Of a DNA stretch of 64,000 nucleotides, positions 9,513-20,393 are shown one piece after another. Below the pieces are notes generated by a model. That model saw only the letters and a program-made list of their open reading frames with translations, was not told where the DNA came from and did no database searches. This stretch comes from Vibrio sp. SCSIO 43136 (GTDB lineage: Bacteria > Pseudomonadota > Gammaproteobacteria > Enterobacterales > Vibrionaceae), in assembly GCF_023716565.1 (NCBI RefSeq), contig NZ_CP071848.1, positions 2,666,001-2,730,000 of the forward strand, in the 5' to 3' direction. The stretch's first letter is position 1. The number at the start of each line of letters is the position of its first letter. Made by a program: the position numbers and the translations under genes.

Positions 9513-10943
9513 TTACCCGCGACCACCTTTGATCGCTTCAATGATTTCTGTGGTTGAACAACCATCTTCAAAGTTAAGCACTTTCACTTCACCGCCTGCG
9601 GCAATCACTTCTTCACCACCTGCGATCTCTTCAGGTTTGTAGTCACCACCTTTCACTAGCAAGCTTGGCAGCACCTCTGAAATAAGACGCTGCGGCGTTT
9701 CTTCACCAAATGGAACCACCCAATCAACAGCGCCTAAGCCTGCTAGTACCGCCATACGACGGTCGGTTGGGTTCACTGGGCGACCTGGGCCTTTAAGCGC
9801 TTTAACCGACTCGTCAGTATTCACCGCAACAATCAGGCGATCACCAAGCTCAGCAGCGTGGTTCAGGTAAGAGACATGACCAGCATGAAGGATGTCAAAA
9901 CAGCCGTTGGTCATCACCACTTTCTCACCTTTAGCGCGGGCCTTTTTAACTGCTTCAATCAAATCTGCTTCAGAAATGATGCCAAAATCTGTGTCCTGAC
10001 TGCCGTGAATCGCCTCTGCAAGTTCAATAGTAGACAGGGTCGAGGTACCCAATTTGCCGACCACAACACCTGCGGCTGCATTGGCTAACGCACAAGCTTC
10101 TTCTAAAGGTTTTCCAGCCGCAACCGAGGCCGCAAGCACGGAGATCACCGTATCACCCGCACCTGTTACGTCATACACTTCTTTTGCCAACGTCGGTAGG
10201 TGGAATGGCTTCTCACCACGTCGCAACAGCGTCATACCGTGCTCGCTGCGAGTAACAAGCAGCGCTTCAAAATCAAACTCTTCAATCAGAGCAAGACCTT
10301 TTTCTACCAGTTCTTGTTCATCTTGAACTTTACCCACCACCAGCTCAAACTCCGCCATGTTAGGCGTAAGTAAAGTGGCACCGCGATAGCGCTCAAAATC
10401 TGCCCCTTTTGGGTCGATAAAGACAGGAACGCTCGCAGCTCGAGCCTTTTGGATGAACGATTGAACGTGCTCTAGCGCACCTTTTGCGTAATCCGATAAG
10501 ATCACCGAGCGCACGTTTGGCAGTGCTTGTTCCATACGGCTTAAAACGAGCTCAGGATCGGTATCTTTAAAGCTGTCTTCAAAATCAAGACGGATCAGCT
10601 GCTGACCACGACTCATCACCCGCAGTTTGGTGATGGTTGGGTAATCCGCAAGCTTAACAAAATCACAGTTCACTTTTAGCGACTCAAGTTTGGCCGCCAG
10701 TGTCTCTGCTGGTTCATCCTGACCTGTTAAACCAACCAAATGTGCATGACCGCCGAGCGCAGCGATATTCATTGCTACGTTCGCCGCACCGCCAGGACGT
10801 TCTTCGTTGTCTTCAACTTTAACCACTGGTACTGGGGCTTCCGGTGAGATACGCCCCGTAGGGCCATACCAGTAGCGATCCAACATAACATCACCAATGA
10901 TCAGAACGCCTGCATCAGCGTAATCAGGCAAAATGGGTTTCAT
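9513..10943 (-). CDS. hldE: Bifunctional heptose-7-phosphate kinase / heptose-1-phosphate adenylyltransferase
   Basis: HldE makes ADP-heptose for the LPS inner core. The 476-residue fusion has an N-terminal PfkB/ribokinase domain (about residues 10-315; [15 protein letters not shown] near the N-terminus, and the catalytic [10 protein letters not shown]) and a C-terminal cytidylyltransferase-fold domain (about 340-476; [15 protein letters not shown]). I choose the ATG at 10941-10943 ([13 protein letters not shown]), as in the family; the open frame continues 19 codons upstream but that part looks non-coding. It follows glnE on the same strand after about 95 bases, the same glnE-hldE order as in E. 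coli. Confidence 0.97.
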   Translation of the reverse strand: MKPILPDYADAGVLIIGDVMLDRYWYGPTGRISPEAPVPVVKVEDNEERPGGAANVAMNIAALGGHAHLVGLTGQDEPAETLAAKLESLKVNCDFVKLADYPTITKLRVMSRGQQLIRLDFEDSFKDTDPELVLSRMEQALPNVRSVILSDYAKGALEHVQSFIQKARAASVPVFIDPKGADFERYRGATLLTPNMAEFELVVGKVQDEQELVEKGLALIEEFDFEALLVTRSEHGMTLLRRGEKPFHLPTLAKEVYDVTGAGDTVISVLAASVAAGKPLEEACALANAAAGVVVGKLGTSTLSTIELAEAIHGSQDTDFGIISEADLIEAVKKARAKGEKVVMTNGCFDILHAGHVSYLNHAAELGDRLIVAVNTDESVKALKGPGRPVNPTDRRMAVLAGLGAVDWVVPFGEETPQRLISEVLPSLLVKGGDYKPEEIAGGEEVIAAGGEVKVLNFEDGCSTTEIIEAIKGGRG

Positions 10944-11038
10944 AGTTTTCTCCAATAATTCTGCTGCGGAGCATGGTATCACACCGCATTGTAGCGACAA
11001 GCCTCTAACTCGCCGCTTGTTATCCAGTTTAGGCTAAA

Positions 11039-13885
11039 TTACCCCAACCACTCTTGCCAAGCTTGGGTCACTACCGACCTTTCTTGCTCAAAACGAGACA
11101 AATCGACGTCGGCATCTAAATTCAGTAAGTTACGGCGGTGAATTTCATCGCGCATATTAGTGTATGCATTGACCAGCTGACGAGCCTGTTGAGCAGGCAA
11201 CAGATCTAATTCCGACGCCATCTCCAAAATTCGCACATTATCTGAATATTTGTAGATAAGCGGAAGTTCACCACCTTTGAGAAGCGCCAAGTATTGCACT
11301 AAAAACTCAACGTCGGTAATACCTCCAACGTCCTGCTTGAGCATGAAGCGCCCCTCTTTCTTACCGCCCAGATGATCACGCATTTTTTCACGCATCTTCA
11401 CTACATCGACTTTAAGTGACTCTGCTTCACGGCTTAATTGCATCACCTTAGCGCGGCTTTGATTGAAGGCATCGATCAGTTCTTGGCCGCCAAAAATAGC
11501 TCTCGCACGCACCAGCGCTTGGTGTTCCCACGTCCACGCTTCTTGATGCTGATACTCGTCAAATGAATCGATATGCGTCACCAACAAACCAGAAGCGCCA
11601 GATGGGCGCAGACGGGTATCCACTTCGTATAAGGTCCCAGATGCGGTACGGGTGGAGAAGATATGAATGATGCGCTGAGCCAATCTTAGGTAGAACTGGC
11701 GACCATCAATGTCTTTCTTGCCATCGGTATAACTGTTATCGGGACAGTTATGAATAAAGACAATATCCAAGTCTGAGTTGTAACCTAATTCCCAGCCTCC
11801 AACTTTGCCATAACCAATCACTGCAAAGCCCTTATCACCAGTGTCGCCGAGATGGTTCGGTTTACCATAGCGCTCGGTCATTTGCATCCAAGCTTGGTTC
11901 ACGACAGCGTCAACGATAGCTTCAGCTAAATAGGTTAAATGGTCACTGACTTTCATGATTGGCAGTGCCCCGGCAATATCCGCTGCCGCTATGCGTAAAA
12001 TTGAGATCTGTTTGAACTGACGCAGCGCTTCCATCTGCTGCTCCATATCATCTTGCGGGATACGGGCAAGATAATCACGCAGCTCAGTGCGATAATCTTC
12101 CAAAGCAATCGGATTATAGAGGTGCTGAGGATCAATCAGCTCATCAAGCAAGATTGGGTAACGAGCAAGCTGCTCGGAAATCATCGGACTTGCCGTACAC
12201 AAACGCACCAGCTGGGTTAATGCGGCAGGGTGTTCATCAAGCAGCTCTAAATAAGTGGTTCGAGTTGCGATGCGATTAAGTAAATAGCACACACGTGGCA
12301 GGCCAAACTCTGAGTCTTTGTGGTTATAAACGCTTTGATACACCTTCGGCATCAAGCGATTCAACACTTCTCTTCCGCGTGGACCTAGCGTCTTTTTCGC
12401 CAAGTCTTGTTTAAACTGGATTAAGGTACTGACCGCCTGCTGAGGTGAGCTCACTTGCAGGTCTTCCGCCAGAATATGCTCTAGCACTTCCGGCTTCTCA
12501 GCCATATTCCACAGCTCTTTGAAGTGCGTTAGAACTTCGCTTTCCTCTTCTTCATCATCGCCAATCAATTGCTCGAATACCTGGTGGATGGCGGCCATGT
12601 GGCGCTGAATTTGCTCAAACAATTGCTCCCAGCTCTCTACTTGCATGGCATGGGCCAAACGCACTTGGTCGAGCGCTTTATCTGGCAGGGTTTGGGTTTG
12701 TTTATCAGCTAAGGCTTGAATGAGGTTCTCAAGGCGGCGTAAGAAACAATAGCCATCACGAAGTTGAGTGACTTCTTCCACTGGTAGCAGCTCTAGCTGT
12801 TCAATCGAGTCGAGGGTTTCTAATAACCCCCGATGACGCAAAGAAGGCTCTCTACCTCCACGGATCAGCTGAAACACCTGAGCGATGAACTCTACTTCGC
12901 GAATACCGCCTGCCCCTAGTTTAATATTGTTGGTCAAACCGCGGCGGCGCACTTCACTGGTGATCATCGACTTCATTCGGCGCAGTGATTGCAGCGCACT
13001 AAAGTCCATATAGCGACGGAAGACAAAAGGACGCAACATCTGACGCAGCTCTTGGTACTGGGGATACATCTCTTTGCCCATCACCCGAGCTTTGACCATG
13101 GCATAACGCTCCCAATCACGTCCTTGCTCTTGGTAATAATCTTCTAACGCGGCATAGCTCATCACCAATGGACCACTTTCACCAAACGGGCGCAGACGCA
13201 TGTCAACCCGATAACAGAAACCATCAAACGTTTGCTGATCCAGCGCCTTGATCAAGCGCTGGCCGAGACGGGTGAAAAATTGCGAGTTATCAATGGATCG
13301 TCTCGCCCCTTGAGTCTCTCCATTTTCTGGGTAAGTAAATATCAGATCGATATCCGATGAAAAGTTGAGTTCGCCTCCCCCTAGCTTACCCATACCGATG
13401 ATCAGCATTGGCTGAGCATCACCCTGAGCGTTACAAGGTGTGCCCCACTCATTACTGCACGTTTTATACAAGTGACGATAGGTCTCAACAATCATGGCTT
13501 CTGCCAGTTCAGACAAATGCGCTAAGCTCTGCTCTAGACTCCAAGAATGCACGAAATCACGCCAAGCAATATAGACCATCTCGCGGCGACGAAATTGGCG
13601 TAAGCGACGCAGCATGCTCGGTTCGTCTTGACATTTTTCTAGCTGACGAGCCAACTTGTCGCGGTAATCTTCAGACCGATTTTGCACACTCAGCATCTCT
13701 GGCAAACGCTGGCACAGCTTCTCATCTTGTTGCAAAGACTCTGAAATAAAATCACTCAATCCCAAAACTTGATCCAGTTCATGACGAGTAGTGCTAGGCC
13801 AATTTGATAATACGTCTGGATAGAGGTTTTCGATTTTTTCGATAGCGTCAGCAGCTTGCTGCTTGAGAAGTTGCGGATGTTCCAT
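11039..13885 (-). CDS. glnE: Bifunctional glutamine synthetase adenylyltransferase/deadenylase
   Basis: GlnE adds or removes AMP on glutamine synthetase in response to PII state and glutamine. At 948 residues it has the full two-domain length. Both nucleotidyltransferase cores are visible: [18 protein letters not shown] in the N-terminal deadenylase half and [18 protein letters not shown] in the C-terminal adenylylase half. The second half ends with the [19 protein letters not shown] segment typical of the family. The ATG is at 13883-13885. It is followed by hldE and preceded by the terminator of the upstream chemoreceptor gene. Confidence 0.97.
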   Translation of the reverse strand: MEHPQLLKQQAADAIEKIENLYPDVLSNWPSTTRHELDQVLGLSDFISESLQQDEKLCQRLPEMLSVQNRSEDYRDKLARQLEKCQDEPSMLRRLRQFRRREMVYIAWRDFVHSWSLEQSLAHLSELAEAMIVETYRHLYKTCSNEWGTPCNAQGDAQPMLIIGMGKLGGGELNFSSDIDLIFTYPENGETQGARRSIDNSQFFTRLGQRLIKALDQQTFDGFCYRVDMRLRPFGESGPLVMSYAALEDYYQEQGRDWERYAMVKARVMGKEMYPQYQELRQMLRPFVFRRYMDFSALQSLRRMKSMITSEVRRRGLTNNIKLGAGGIREVEFIAQVFQLIRGGREPSLRHRGLLETLDSIEQLELLPVEEVTQLRDGYCFLRRLENLIQALADKQTQTLPDKALDQVRLAHAMQVESWEQLFEQIQRHMAAIHQVFEQLIGDDEEEESEVLTHFKELWNMAEKPEVLEHILAEDLQVSSPQQAVSTLIQFKQDLAKKTLGPRGREVLNRLMPKVYQSVYNHKDSEFGLPRVCYLLNRIATRTTYLELLDEHPAALTQLVRLCTASPMISEQLARYPILLDELIDPQHLYNPIALEDYRTELRDYLARIPQDDMEQQMEALRQFKQISILRIAAADIAGALPIMKVSDHLTYLAEAIVDAVVNQAWMQMTERYGKPNHLGDTGDKGFAVIGYGKVGGWELGYNSDLDIVFIHNCPDNSYTDGKKDIDGRQFYLRLAQRIIHIFSTRTASGTLYEVDTRLRPSGASGLLVTHIDSFDEYQHQEAWTWEHQALVRARAIFGGQELIDAFNQSRAKVMQLSREAESLKVDVVKMREKMRDHLGGKKEGRFMLKQDVGGITDVEFLVQYLALLKGGELPLIYKYSDNVRILEMASELDLLPAQQARQLVNAYTNMRDEIHRRNLLNLDADVDLSRFEQERSVVTQAWQEWLG

Positions 13886-13924
13886 GGATTATCCTTGTCA
13901 CTGTACGTTACTAGCTACCTTAAC

Positions 13925-13953
13925 AAAAAAAGCCCACCTAGTAAGGTGAGCTT
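13925..13953 (-). terminator. Terminator of the chemoreceptor gene
   Basis: Read on the minus strand, AAGCTCACCT, the loop TACT and AGGTGGGCTT form a 10-bp stem with one G-U pair, followed by a run of Ts. Confidence 0.85.
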
Positions 13954-13977
13954 CAAGAGTTTGATTAATAAAGTCGA

Positions 13978-15579
13978 TCAGACTTTAAAACTGTGAATTT
14001 TGCCGTCCAGCTCTTCGGCGTTACTCTGCATGACTTCTGAAGTTTCAAGCAGCTCAGTCACTACCACGACAGAGGCTTCCACCAACTCGCGTACATTGGT
14101 CAAGTTCTGATTCATCTCTTCAGCTACTGTACTTTGTTGACCTGCTGCTGAGGCGATCTGGAAGTTCATGTCATTAATCTGGGTGACTTGATCAACAATG
14201 CCATCGAGTTCAGTACCCGCATTGGTGACTAGCTCAACGCCTTCGGCCGCTTCTACGACGCTTTTCTCCATCAGATCAACCGCACTATTGGCACTGGTTT
14301 GCAGCTGGGTGATCATCTCTTGGATCTCAACCGTTGCCTGTTGAGTTCGCTGCGCCAGATTACGCACTTCATCGGCCACCACGGCAAAGCCACGACCTGC
14401 TTCGCCTGCGCGAGCCGCCTCAATCGCAGCATTCAGTGCCAGCAAGTTAGTTTGCTCAGAAATACCTTGGATAGTGCCTACGACGCTGCCAATGGATTCA
14501 ACTCGTTCTTCCACCTCATTGATTGCTTGGGCTGACTGCGAGATATCGGTCGACAACTCATTCATCTTGCCTACAGAGTCCATCACGAAACGTTGGCCTT
14601 GCTGCGCCTGATGTGAAGCACTTTCAGTTACGCTAGAGGCATTTTGCGCATGCTCTGCAACCGTCTGCACCGTCGTCGTCATCTCACTCATTGCTGTGGC
14701 TAACTGGTCAATTTCGTTAAACTCTTCCTGAGCTGACTCTTTAGTTTCAGACATGCTAAGCGTCATCACTTCCGTCAGCGCAGAAAGCTCCTGAGAAGAA
14801 GAGACTTGTGTTTTGATGACGTCTTGCAGCTGCAAACGAGTCTTTTCAATCTCACGAGCAACCTCGCCAAACTCGTCTTTACAGTTCATCTCGTACGGTG
14901 TTGAGAGATCTTTCGATGCCATGGCACGGATTGATTTGGTCAGAAACTCGATCTGTCTAAGCATGATGCCCGCAGTGCCCAGCAACAAAACGATAAAACC
15001 TGCGACCATCAAAGCAGTTTGCCAAACCACTTGCACTAAATAATCGTTATATTGCTCCAGCGCCACTTCCGAACCTTGAGAGGCGACAACGTACCAGTTC
15101 GCTGATTGCAGTTTGGCAGCATACTCAACAGAACCTTCATCACCAATTTGGTAACTGCTGCTCGTGTTGCCCGATGACAAGAGTTGGTTAATGGTTTGAC
15201 CCAGCTCCGTGGTTTGGTTCAAGTCACTCAACTTGCTGGCCTGTGGGTGCCCTGATACGGCACCCGTATCCATATTAACCACATAGACAAATAACGAATC
15301 TTGAGCTGAAGAGGAAACTGATAGTGTTTTATCTACAAAGGTTAAAGTAGCCTCTTTGTTCTGAGAAAACATCTGTTCAAGAAACCTCGCTTGAGCATTC
15401 GCAATGTTTCTTGATTGCTCTTTTTGCACGTCTATTAGCGAGTAATAAAAGGTGTTTGCATCCCAGAGTTGCTTAGCCACGATCAGCACGGTACTAAATA
15501 CCATCAACAGCACCATCTTAGGCACTAGTCGAAAATCGGTAATGACACGCTCCCATGGCTTAAAAGTTAAACTCGCCAT
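13978..15579 (-). CDS. Methyl-accepting chemotaxis protein
   Basis: This is a transmembrane chemoreceptor of 533 residues. The order is a short cytoplasmic start, a first membrane helix (about 20-37), a single-Cache-sized periplasmic ligand domain of about 140 residues, a second helix (about 185-205), HAMP, and a long methyl-accepting coiled coil. The conserved signalling tip is present ([19 protein letters not shown], then [15 protein letters not shown]). The C-terminus, HSFKV, has no CheB/CheR-docking pentapeptide. The ligand cannot be read from the sequence. It is divergent from the replication-like pair at 16.0-17.6 kb. Confidence 0.95.
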   Translation of the reverse strand: MASLTFKPWERVITDFRLVPKMVLLMVFSTVLIVAKQLWDANTFYYSLIDVQKEQSRNIANAQARFLEQMFSQNKEATLTFVDKTLSVSSSAQDSLFVYVVNMDTGAVSGHPQASKLSDLNQTTELGQTINQLLSSGNTSSSYQIGDEGSVEYAAKLQSANWYVVASQGSEVALEQYNDYLVQVVWQTALMVAGFIVLLLGTAGIMLRQIEFLTKSIRAMASKDLSTPYEMNCKDEFGEVAREIEKTRLQLQDVIKTQVSSSQELSALTEVMTLSMSETKESAQEEFNEIDQLATAMSEMTTTVQTVAEHAQNASSVTESASHQAQQGQRFVMDSVGKMNELSTDISQSAQAINEVEERVESIGSVVGTIQGISEQTNLLALNAAIEAARAGEAGRGFAVVADEVRNLAQRTQQATVEIQEMITQLQTSANSAVDLMEKSVVEAAEGVELVTNAGTELDGIVDQVTQINDMNFQIASAAGQQSTVAEEMNQNLTNVRELVEASVVVVTELLETSEVMQSNAEELDGKIHSFKV

Positions 15580-16029
15580 AAACGGTACTCCAAATTAGTG
15601 TTAAACCTCACCAACCGAGGGTAGTTGGTTGTCCTTTTTCTTGTGCGCTTATTTATTTCACGCCTCGTATAAAGCCAGCATGATAACAAAATGGCTGCAC
15701 AAGCTTTGAGCTATTGGTCAAAAATGGCCAGGCAATTCTACAATTTGTGATCGTAACCAAATTGTTACCCTTCAATCGACGCTTCCACATAGGGAATTGG
15801 TTGCAAACCATTACATCGACCACAGCTTGATAAGCTTTAGCTCCATACCCTAAAACTGAGACCCAGCTATCACTCCCCCACTCGTGAGCTAATCAATAAA
15901 TATTTGTATGATTTATTCTGTGACCTCAGACCAGCCACATCACAACGCAGTCACAAAGTCTGCGCTACTAATTACTGGCGGTCTGAATTACAATTGCAAA
16001 GATATCTGCCTTGAATTTGAGAGTTGTAG
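15580..16029. other. Divergent intergenic region with two short inverted repeats
   Basis: These 450 bases separate the chemoreceptor gene from the divergent DnaT-like gene and should hold both promoters. I see no ORF. CAATTTG and CAAATTG (15741-15764, ten-base spacer) and TGGTTGCAAACCA (15798-15810) are perfect inverted repeats and could be operator sites. No convincing sigma-70 promoter could be fixed by eye. Confidence 0.4.
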
Positions 16030-17010
16030 TTGAGCGCCTTATTTACCCATCAAGCCTGGCAACTGAGCTTAGATGACCCAAACCAAAAACTTCTCGTTCT
16101 GTATCTTGCCAACATTACTGATCAGCACGGAAAAGTGAGCTTTACGTTGAGTGAAGCGGCGAATGCGTGTGGCTTTGCCTCAGAAATGGCAGTGGCGAAC
16201 TTGATGGGCACACTCGGTGGCCTGGGTTTACTTGAAAAAACTGGGACCAGCCAACAAGCTCGAGTTGAAGTGCATCATTGCCAGTTGCATTTGGCCACGC
16301 CGCAAACACCTGAAACCGAAACATACGAACAGTCACCTGAACCGAGGCAAATTCCGGTTTACAATCCAGCACCAAAAGTGCCGAGCCAAAGTGCAATGGC
16401 ACCACCTATGCCAAATTGGGCCAGCACTGAACTAGGATTCAATGGTATTCGCACACTGGCCGAGCAAAAAGAGTGCTGGCAAGAATTTTGTGATGCCATT
16501 GGTGCGCAAACCCTCATCACCTACCCAATGGCTAGGCAAGAACGTGTGCTTAGGGATTGGTTAAGTGAACGAAAACGCCAAACACCGATGCATACCCCAC
16601 CGCCGACAGTGCAAAGTACCAAAGGGGCAATGGCAAGTTTTCGTGGTGAGTCTGATGGTGGTAACTATCTATCCACTCACGACTTGGATGAGCTCAACAT
16701 TCCAGCTTGGGCAGAGAAAGCCTTTAAGTTTTCAGCCATCCAAACCGAACCGCAACTGATATGGCAAAAATTCGTGTTGTGGCACAAATCTAAAGCCAAT
16801 GAACTCATGACCATAGGCAAACTTGAAAGCAAGCTAAGATACTGGCTAACCAACGAGAAAATGAATGAAGAGAGACAAGCAAGAAAAGGGTCCTCAGGAT
16901 TTAATGGCGCTTCAGGACAAGCTGCGGGAAATGGGAATCGACAAAAGCTTAGCCCATCTGAGCGCTTCCGACAGAACCTCATCCAACAAGGCAAAAAGCC
17001 AACCTTCTGA
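16030..17010 (+). CDS. DnaT-like ssDNA-binding replication protein
   Basis: This protein of about 326 residues has an N-terminal winged-helix-like region (residues 1-75, LFTHQAWQLSLDDPNQKLL), a proline- and glutamine-rich linker, and a C-terminal DnaT-type single-strand-binding domain (about 217-283, LNIPAWAEKAFKFSA then IWQKFVLWHKSK and LRYWL). A second, weaker W-F repeat lies at about 140-195. The start is a TTG at 16030, immediately after an in-frame TAG, so no longer form is possible. The next gene overlaps it and resembles phage replication protein P, so the pair looks like a helicase-recruiting module (compare DnaT/DnaC or lambda O/P). No phage genes are nearby. The domain call is by eye. 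Confidence 0.75.
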   Translation: MSALFTHQAWQLSLDDPNQKLLVLYLANITDQHGKVSFTLSEAANACGFASEMAVANLMGTLGGLGLLEKTGTSQQARVEVHHCQLHLATPQTPETETYEQSPEPRQIPVYNPAPKVPSQSAMAPPMPNWASTELGFNGIRTLAEQKECWQEFCDAIGAQTLITYPMARQERVLRDWLSERKRQTPMHTPPPTVQSTKGAMASFRGESDGGNYLSTHDLDELNIPAWAEKAFKFSAIQTEPQLIWQKFVLWHKSKANELMTIGKLESKLRYWLTNEKMNEERQARKGSSGFNGASGQAAGNGNRQKLSPSERFRQNLIQQGKKPTF

Positions 17011-17608
17011 GCCCGCGCTGCCTATCATCGAACAGAGCAACGAGCCTTACGAAGAGACTATTTCAGACTGGTGTAACCATGTGTTTGGCTCGTTTTTAAG
17101 CATCTACGAGACCATGTGGGAGCATCAGTATGGCAGCATGCCGAGTGGCAAGTTTGTCACCTTTGCCCAATCTATCGATGACAATGGCCTCAACCGAGTG
17201 CTTAAGCACTGCCATGAGCGGATTCAATTAGGCAATGCATGGCCCCCACAAATGGGTGAACTGTGGGTGCTACGAGACTCTTTGACCGCAGAAGAGCTGC
17301 TCGATAGCCGTTTGCGTGTCATGACCAGCAAACCTGCCAACCGTGTCGAGAAGTGGCTAGTACAAAACAAAACCTTCGATCTCAAGCAGCTACCTGAGTA
17401 TCGATTGGATGAGCGATTCAAGAAATACTACCTCGAAGCGCAGCGCCTTGAAGAGCGTGGATTGTTGAAGACAGAAGCATCAGAGCTGATGTTGCCAAGA
17501 GAGTCGGTCAAGAACCTTAACGATATCAAGCGTGATGAATACGAGCATAAGCATGGCGCTGGACTGCATCCGAGGATTGAGGCGATTTTGAAAGGGCGAA
17601 AAGAATAA
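16904..17608 (+). CDS. Replication protein P-like (helicase-loader-like) protein
   Basis: This protein of about 234 residues resembles the lambda P family in pattern. After a low-complexity N-terminus comes a helical core (CNHVFGSFLSIY, an MPSG segment, a DNGLNRVLKHC helix, AWPPQMGELW), matching the phage P arrangement of VF-L, W, G and PP-GE residues. It has no Walker A motif, so it is not a DnaC-type AAA+ loader. The start is uncertain: the ATG at 16904 has AGGA about five bases ahead, while an in-frame ATG at 16865 has only a weak site. Either way it overlaps the DnaT-like gene by over 100 bases in another frame, so the two are translated as a unit. A tandem repeat and a terminator follow directly. 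Confidence 0.65.
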   Translation: MALQDKLREMGIDKSLAHLSASDRTSSNKAKSQPSEPALPIIEQSNEPYEETISDWCNHVFGSFLSIYETMWEHQYGSMPSGKFVTFAQSIDDNGLNRVLKHCHERIQLGNAWPPQMGELWVLRDSLTAEELLDSRLRVMTSKPANRVEKWLVQNKTFDLKQLPEYRLDERFKKYYLEAQRLEERGLLKTEASELMLPRESVKNLNDIKRDEYEHKHGAGLHPRIEAILKGRKE

Positions 17609-17657
17609 CGGCGAACGGCGAACGGCGAACGGCGAACGGCGAACGGCGAACGGCGAA
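17609..17657. repeat. Heptanucleotide tandem repeat, 7 x CGGCGAA
   Basis: Seven perfect copies of CGGCGAA begin at the base after the stop codon of the P-like gene and end about 35 bases before the terminator. A second array with a related unit (CGGTAAT) lies at 22421. Perfect copies suggest recent expansion and probable length variation between strains. Confidence 0.97.
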
Positions 17658-17690
17658 AAGATCCTCCTCTAAAGGTGTCTTATCAAATAA

Positions 17691-17725
17691 AAACGGCCTG
17701 TTATTGCGATAACAGGCCGTTTTTT
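17691..17725. terminator. Bidirectional terminator between the P-like gene and ygiF
   Basis: A 14-bp perfect stem (AAACGGCCTGTTAT and its complement) with a four-base loop is flanked by A and T runs and serves two convergent genes. Confidence 0.92.
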
Positions 17726-17737
17726 CAATTTAGGTAT

Positions 17738-19255
17738 TTATCGACGCCAATAAGGTTCTGCATCGATACCCATTTCTCGGGTTTGCTCCATGGCGTGGAG
17801 GATTGAGCTTTCCTGGCGCAATAACCACTTCTCAAGCTGCTTGTATTCATCATCTTTTAGCTCGTCAAGCAAATTGGCGAGTGGCGCTAAGCGCTGAAGT
17901 TCATTAATACCTTGCTCAAGGTCTGCCCACGGCAAGCGAAATTGTTCACGCATGCCTGAGTCGTAGAGCGCAGCAAAACACAGACCAGTATATAAACTGC
18001 GGCTCAAGCGGTACTGCTGATCAATGTACTCTTGGCGGTTCAGTTGGCGTTCTGGAGGGAAAGCTTCTAGTAGCTCAGCCCACGTCTTGTCTAACTGTTT
18101 GGCCGAGAATGGCACGATATTTTGCGCCATTTTGTCGCGGGCTTTATCGTCCAAAAATGGCTGCCAACCTCTGGATAAGATCCAACGGCTCAAATCAAGC
18201 AGCAGCCCCGCATAACGCCCCGATTGGAATAGTGTGAGCATATCTTCGCGCTCAGGTAACTCGGTTTTAGTTTCTGCCAACTGCTCAACTAACCATTTAC
18301 GCGCATCGAGTTTGCGCAGCACGTGGCCCTTATCGTCCATGAGTTCGTCAAGATAGTCCGCTTGAGCGATCCAACCCAGCTCTTGCTCAAGCCATTTGAG
18401 TTCTTGGCGCAGCAGTGCACTGGCTCGGCGCGGTACAATACCGCCAAACACGGTAAGGATCTGGCGAATGAATCGAATCGAGTTCGCTACCTCGTGCAAA
18501 GCGGCAAATGAGTCCCGTTCAAAATAGATTTGCTCGTGGTAATGCCAGTGTTCCAACGCATGCTCTAGCGATTGGATAAAGCAGTATTCAGCATTATCGG
18601 TCGGTAAGGTGCCGACTAAATCGAGCGCAGCCACTTCATCGCCTTCATAACCTTGAGCCAAACGGTAGCCTCGCGCCGCTTTGCTTAAGTTACCCAAGCG
18701 AATACCGCCCTCTTCACATAAGGTTCGAGCGAGATTGAACAATGCGTCGGTTTGGCCTGATTTTAATTCAAGCTCGACTTCGCAAATTGGCGTTTGCTTA
18801 TCACCAGCGGTGACGACCCCTTGGTCAAAGGCTACTTCCACTTGACTACCATCAGCCATGCTGAGTAACCATTGCTCACGAGTAAAATCGGTAGAAAATA
18901 GCGGAATCAATTGGCTTTGCAATGCTTCAACACTGCGTCCTTGAGGCCAAATATCTTGTGGATGAAGCGCTAAATCAGGCGAGTTACTGTTGTGCTCGGC
19001 GTTATATTCTGGACGCTGGTGGAGACCTGCGACCACACGGCCGGCAGTTTTGACCGTTTGTACAAACACATCATCAAAGCGGCGGATACGCAGGCCAATA
19101 TCGGCTTGGCGTAACCAGTTGTCAGGAGTATCGAAGTAGGTGTTGCCAAGTTCTCGGCAGCTGTGCTGAAGCACTTTTTCATCGGCGATTTTTTCAATTA
19201 AAGTCTTTGAAAATTCGGGTGAAACAAAAAACTTCAGTTCTATCTCGGTTTCCAT
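17738..19255 (-). CDS. ygiF: CYTH-CHAD inorganic triphosphatase
   Basis: The 505-residue protein joins an N-terminal CYTH domain (about 1-200) with a C-terminal CHAD domain (about 220-490). The CYTH signature METEIELKF gives the metal-binding ExExK motif, and GLRIRRFDDVFVQTVK adds the basic triphosphate-binding residues. CHAD is the histidine- and arginine-rich helical bundle thought to bind polyphosphate (SIRFIRQILTVFG). The E. coli orthologue hydrolyses inorganic triphosphate; older annotations call it adenylate cyclase, which is not supported here. It lies close to glnE as in E. coli, but here the chemoreceptor and replication-like pair intervene. The facing neighbour is the Pit phosphate locus. 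Confidence 0.92.
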   Translation of the reverse strand: METEIELKFFVSPEFSKTLIEKIADEKVLQHSCRELGNTYFDTPDNWLRQADIGLRIRRFDDVFVQTVKTAGRVVAGLHQRPEYNAEHNSNSPDLALHPQDIWPQGRSVEALQSQLIPLFSTDFTREQWLLSMADGSQVEVAFDQGVVTAGDKQTPICEVELELKSGQTDALFNLARTLCEEGGIRLGNLSKAARGYRLAQGYEGDEVAALDLVGTLPTDNAEYCFIQSLEHALEHWHYHEQIYFERDSFAALHEVANSIRFIRQILTVFGGIVPRRASALLRQELKWLEQELGWIAQADYLDELMDDKGHVLRKLDARKWLVEQLAETKTELPEREDMLTLFQSGRYAGLLLDLSRWILSRGWQPFLDDKARDKMAQNIVPFSAKQLDKTWAELLEAFPPERQLNRQEYIDQQYRLSRSLYTGLCFAALYDSGMREQFRLPWADLEQGINELQRLAPLANLLDELKDDEYKQLEKWLLRQESSILHAMEQTREMGIDAEPYWRR

Positions 19256-19554
19256 AACTCTACCTTTGAGGGATAACTTTCACAGCATATTGCCTAAACC
19301 AAGCATCGGCAAGTGAGATTTATCTCAATCAGGGCGCTAAATGTTGCAAATTGTCAGTAAACTAGCGACTACTTTTAGATTAAAGCGGCGCATAATTTTA
19401 GATAGATTGCGAAATTCTTTCTAACAGGACAACTGCTTAGCGAAGAACATGCTTATTCCGCACCAATTGATGATCTAAAACAGTTTTATTGGATGGATGA
19501 TTAGGTTACCATGCGCGACTTTATAGCCATCGTTTAACAAATCGCCGATTGGAT

Positions 19555-19582
19555 TGGTGAGTACGTCTTTTAGGTTATAGTT
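19555..19582 (+). promoter_or_regulatory. Candidate sigma-70 promoter for the DUF47-Pit pair
   Basis: TTGGTG at 19555-19560 and TATAGT at 19577-19582 are separated by 16 bases and lie just before the DUF47 gene. The rest of the 346-base gap from 19256 shows no ORF or strong hairpin. Confidence 0.4.
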
Positions 19583-19601
19583 TTTATTAGGTTGATTAAC
19601 C

Positions 19602-20282
19602 ATGCCAGTAAATACAATCATGGGGTTATTTGCAAAGTCCCCTATTAAACCTTTGCAGCGTCACGTGGTGTGCGTCAACGAATGTTGCTCACACTTAGTA
19701 CCATTCTTCGAGGTTTGTGCCCAAGGAGACTGGGATAAAGCGAGCGAAATTCGTGCGCAAATTTCTCACCTAGAGAAAGAAGCGGACGTTCTTAAGCGCG
19801 AGATCCGCTTAAAACTGCCACGTGGTCTATTCATGCCTGTCGATCGTAGCGACATGTTGGAGCTACTCACTCAGCAAGACAAACTTGCGAACCTTGCGAA
19901 AGATGTCGCAGGTCGCGTAGTGGGTCGTCAGCTGCAAATCCCACAGCCTCTTCAAGAGAACTTCATGGCTTACGTGAAGCGTTGTCTTGATGCTGCCAAC
20001 CAAGCTCAGCTAGTAATCAATGAACTTGATGAACTGCTTGAGACTGGATTCAAAGGACGAGAAGTTACCCTAGTGGCGGAGATGATCCACCAGCTAGACG
20101 TTATCGAAGATGATACCGATTCACTTCAAATCGAACTGCGCCAGCAACTGATGGCCATCGAATCGAAGTACAACCCAATCGATGTCATGTTCTTATACAA
20201 AATCCTTGAGTGGGTCGGTGGTATCGCAGATCAAGCGCAGCGCGTTGGTGCTCGTCTTGAACTGATGCTATCTCGCTCTTAA
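19602..20282 (+). CDS. TIGR00153/DUF47 family PhoU-like protein
   Basis: This 226-residue all-helical protein is related to PhoU and typically paired with Pit transporters, where it is thought to control phosphate import. Family features are MGLFAKSPIKPLQRHV at the N-terminus and the ISHLEKEADVLKREIR helix with acidic E/D residues that bind metal clusters in PhoU-like folds. A second, symmetric helix is QLDVIEDDTDSLQIE. I keep the start at 19602 (MPVNTIMG) with AGG about ten bases upstream; the ATG at 19620 has no ribosome-binding site. The Pit gene follows about 110 bases downstream on the same strand. Confidence 0.92.
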   Translation: MPVNTIMGLFAKSPIKPLQRHVVCVNECCSHLVPFFEVCAQGDWDKASEIRAQISHLEKEADVLKREIRLKLPRGLFMPVDRSDMLELLTQQDKLANLAKDVAGRVVGRQLQIPQPLQENFMAYVKRCLDAANQAQLVINELDELLETGFKGREVTLVAEMIHQLDVIEDDTDSLQIELRQQLMAIESKYNPIDVMFLYKILEWVGGIADQAQRVGARLELMLSRS

Positions 20283-20393
20283 ATTTTTAATTTAACCAAG
20301 AGTGAATAGCAGCCACATCTGTCTGTCAGCGCTTAGCTATGGCTAACTGCGCTAGCATTCACTCGAATGTTATCCAACAACTTAGGTGTTACG

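Noticed and set aside
16030..17608. Idea that the replication-like pair is part of a prophage
   Set aside because: The flanks are a chemoreceptor and ygiF, and no integrase, repressor, lysis or structural gene is present.
17738..19255. Annotation of ygiF as adenylate cyclase
   Set aside because: The CYTH-CHAD arrangement with ExExK fits inorganic triphosphatase; class IV cyclases lack CHAD.
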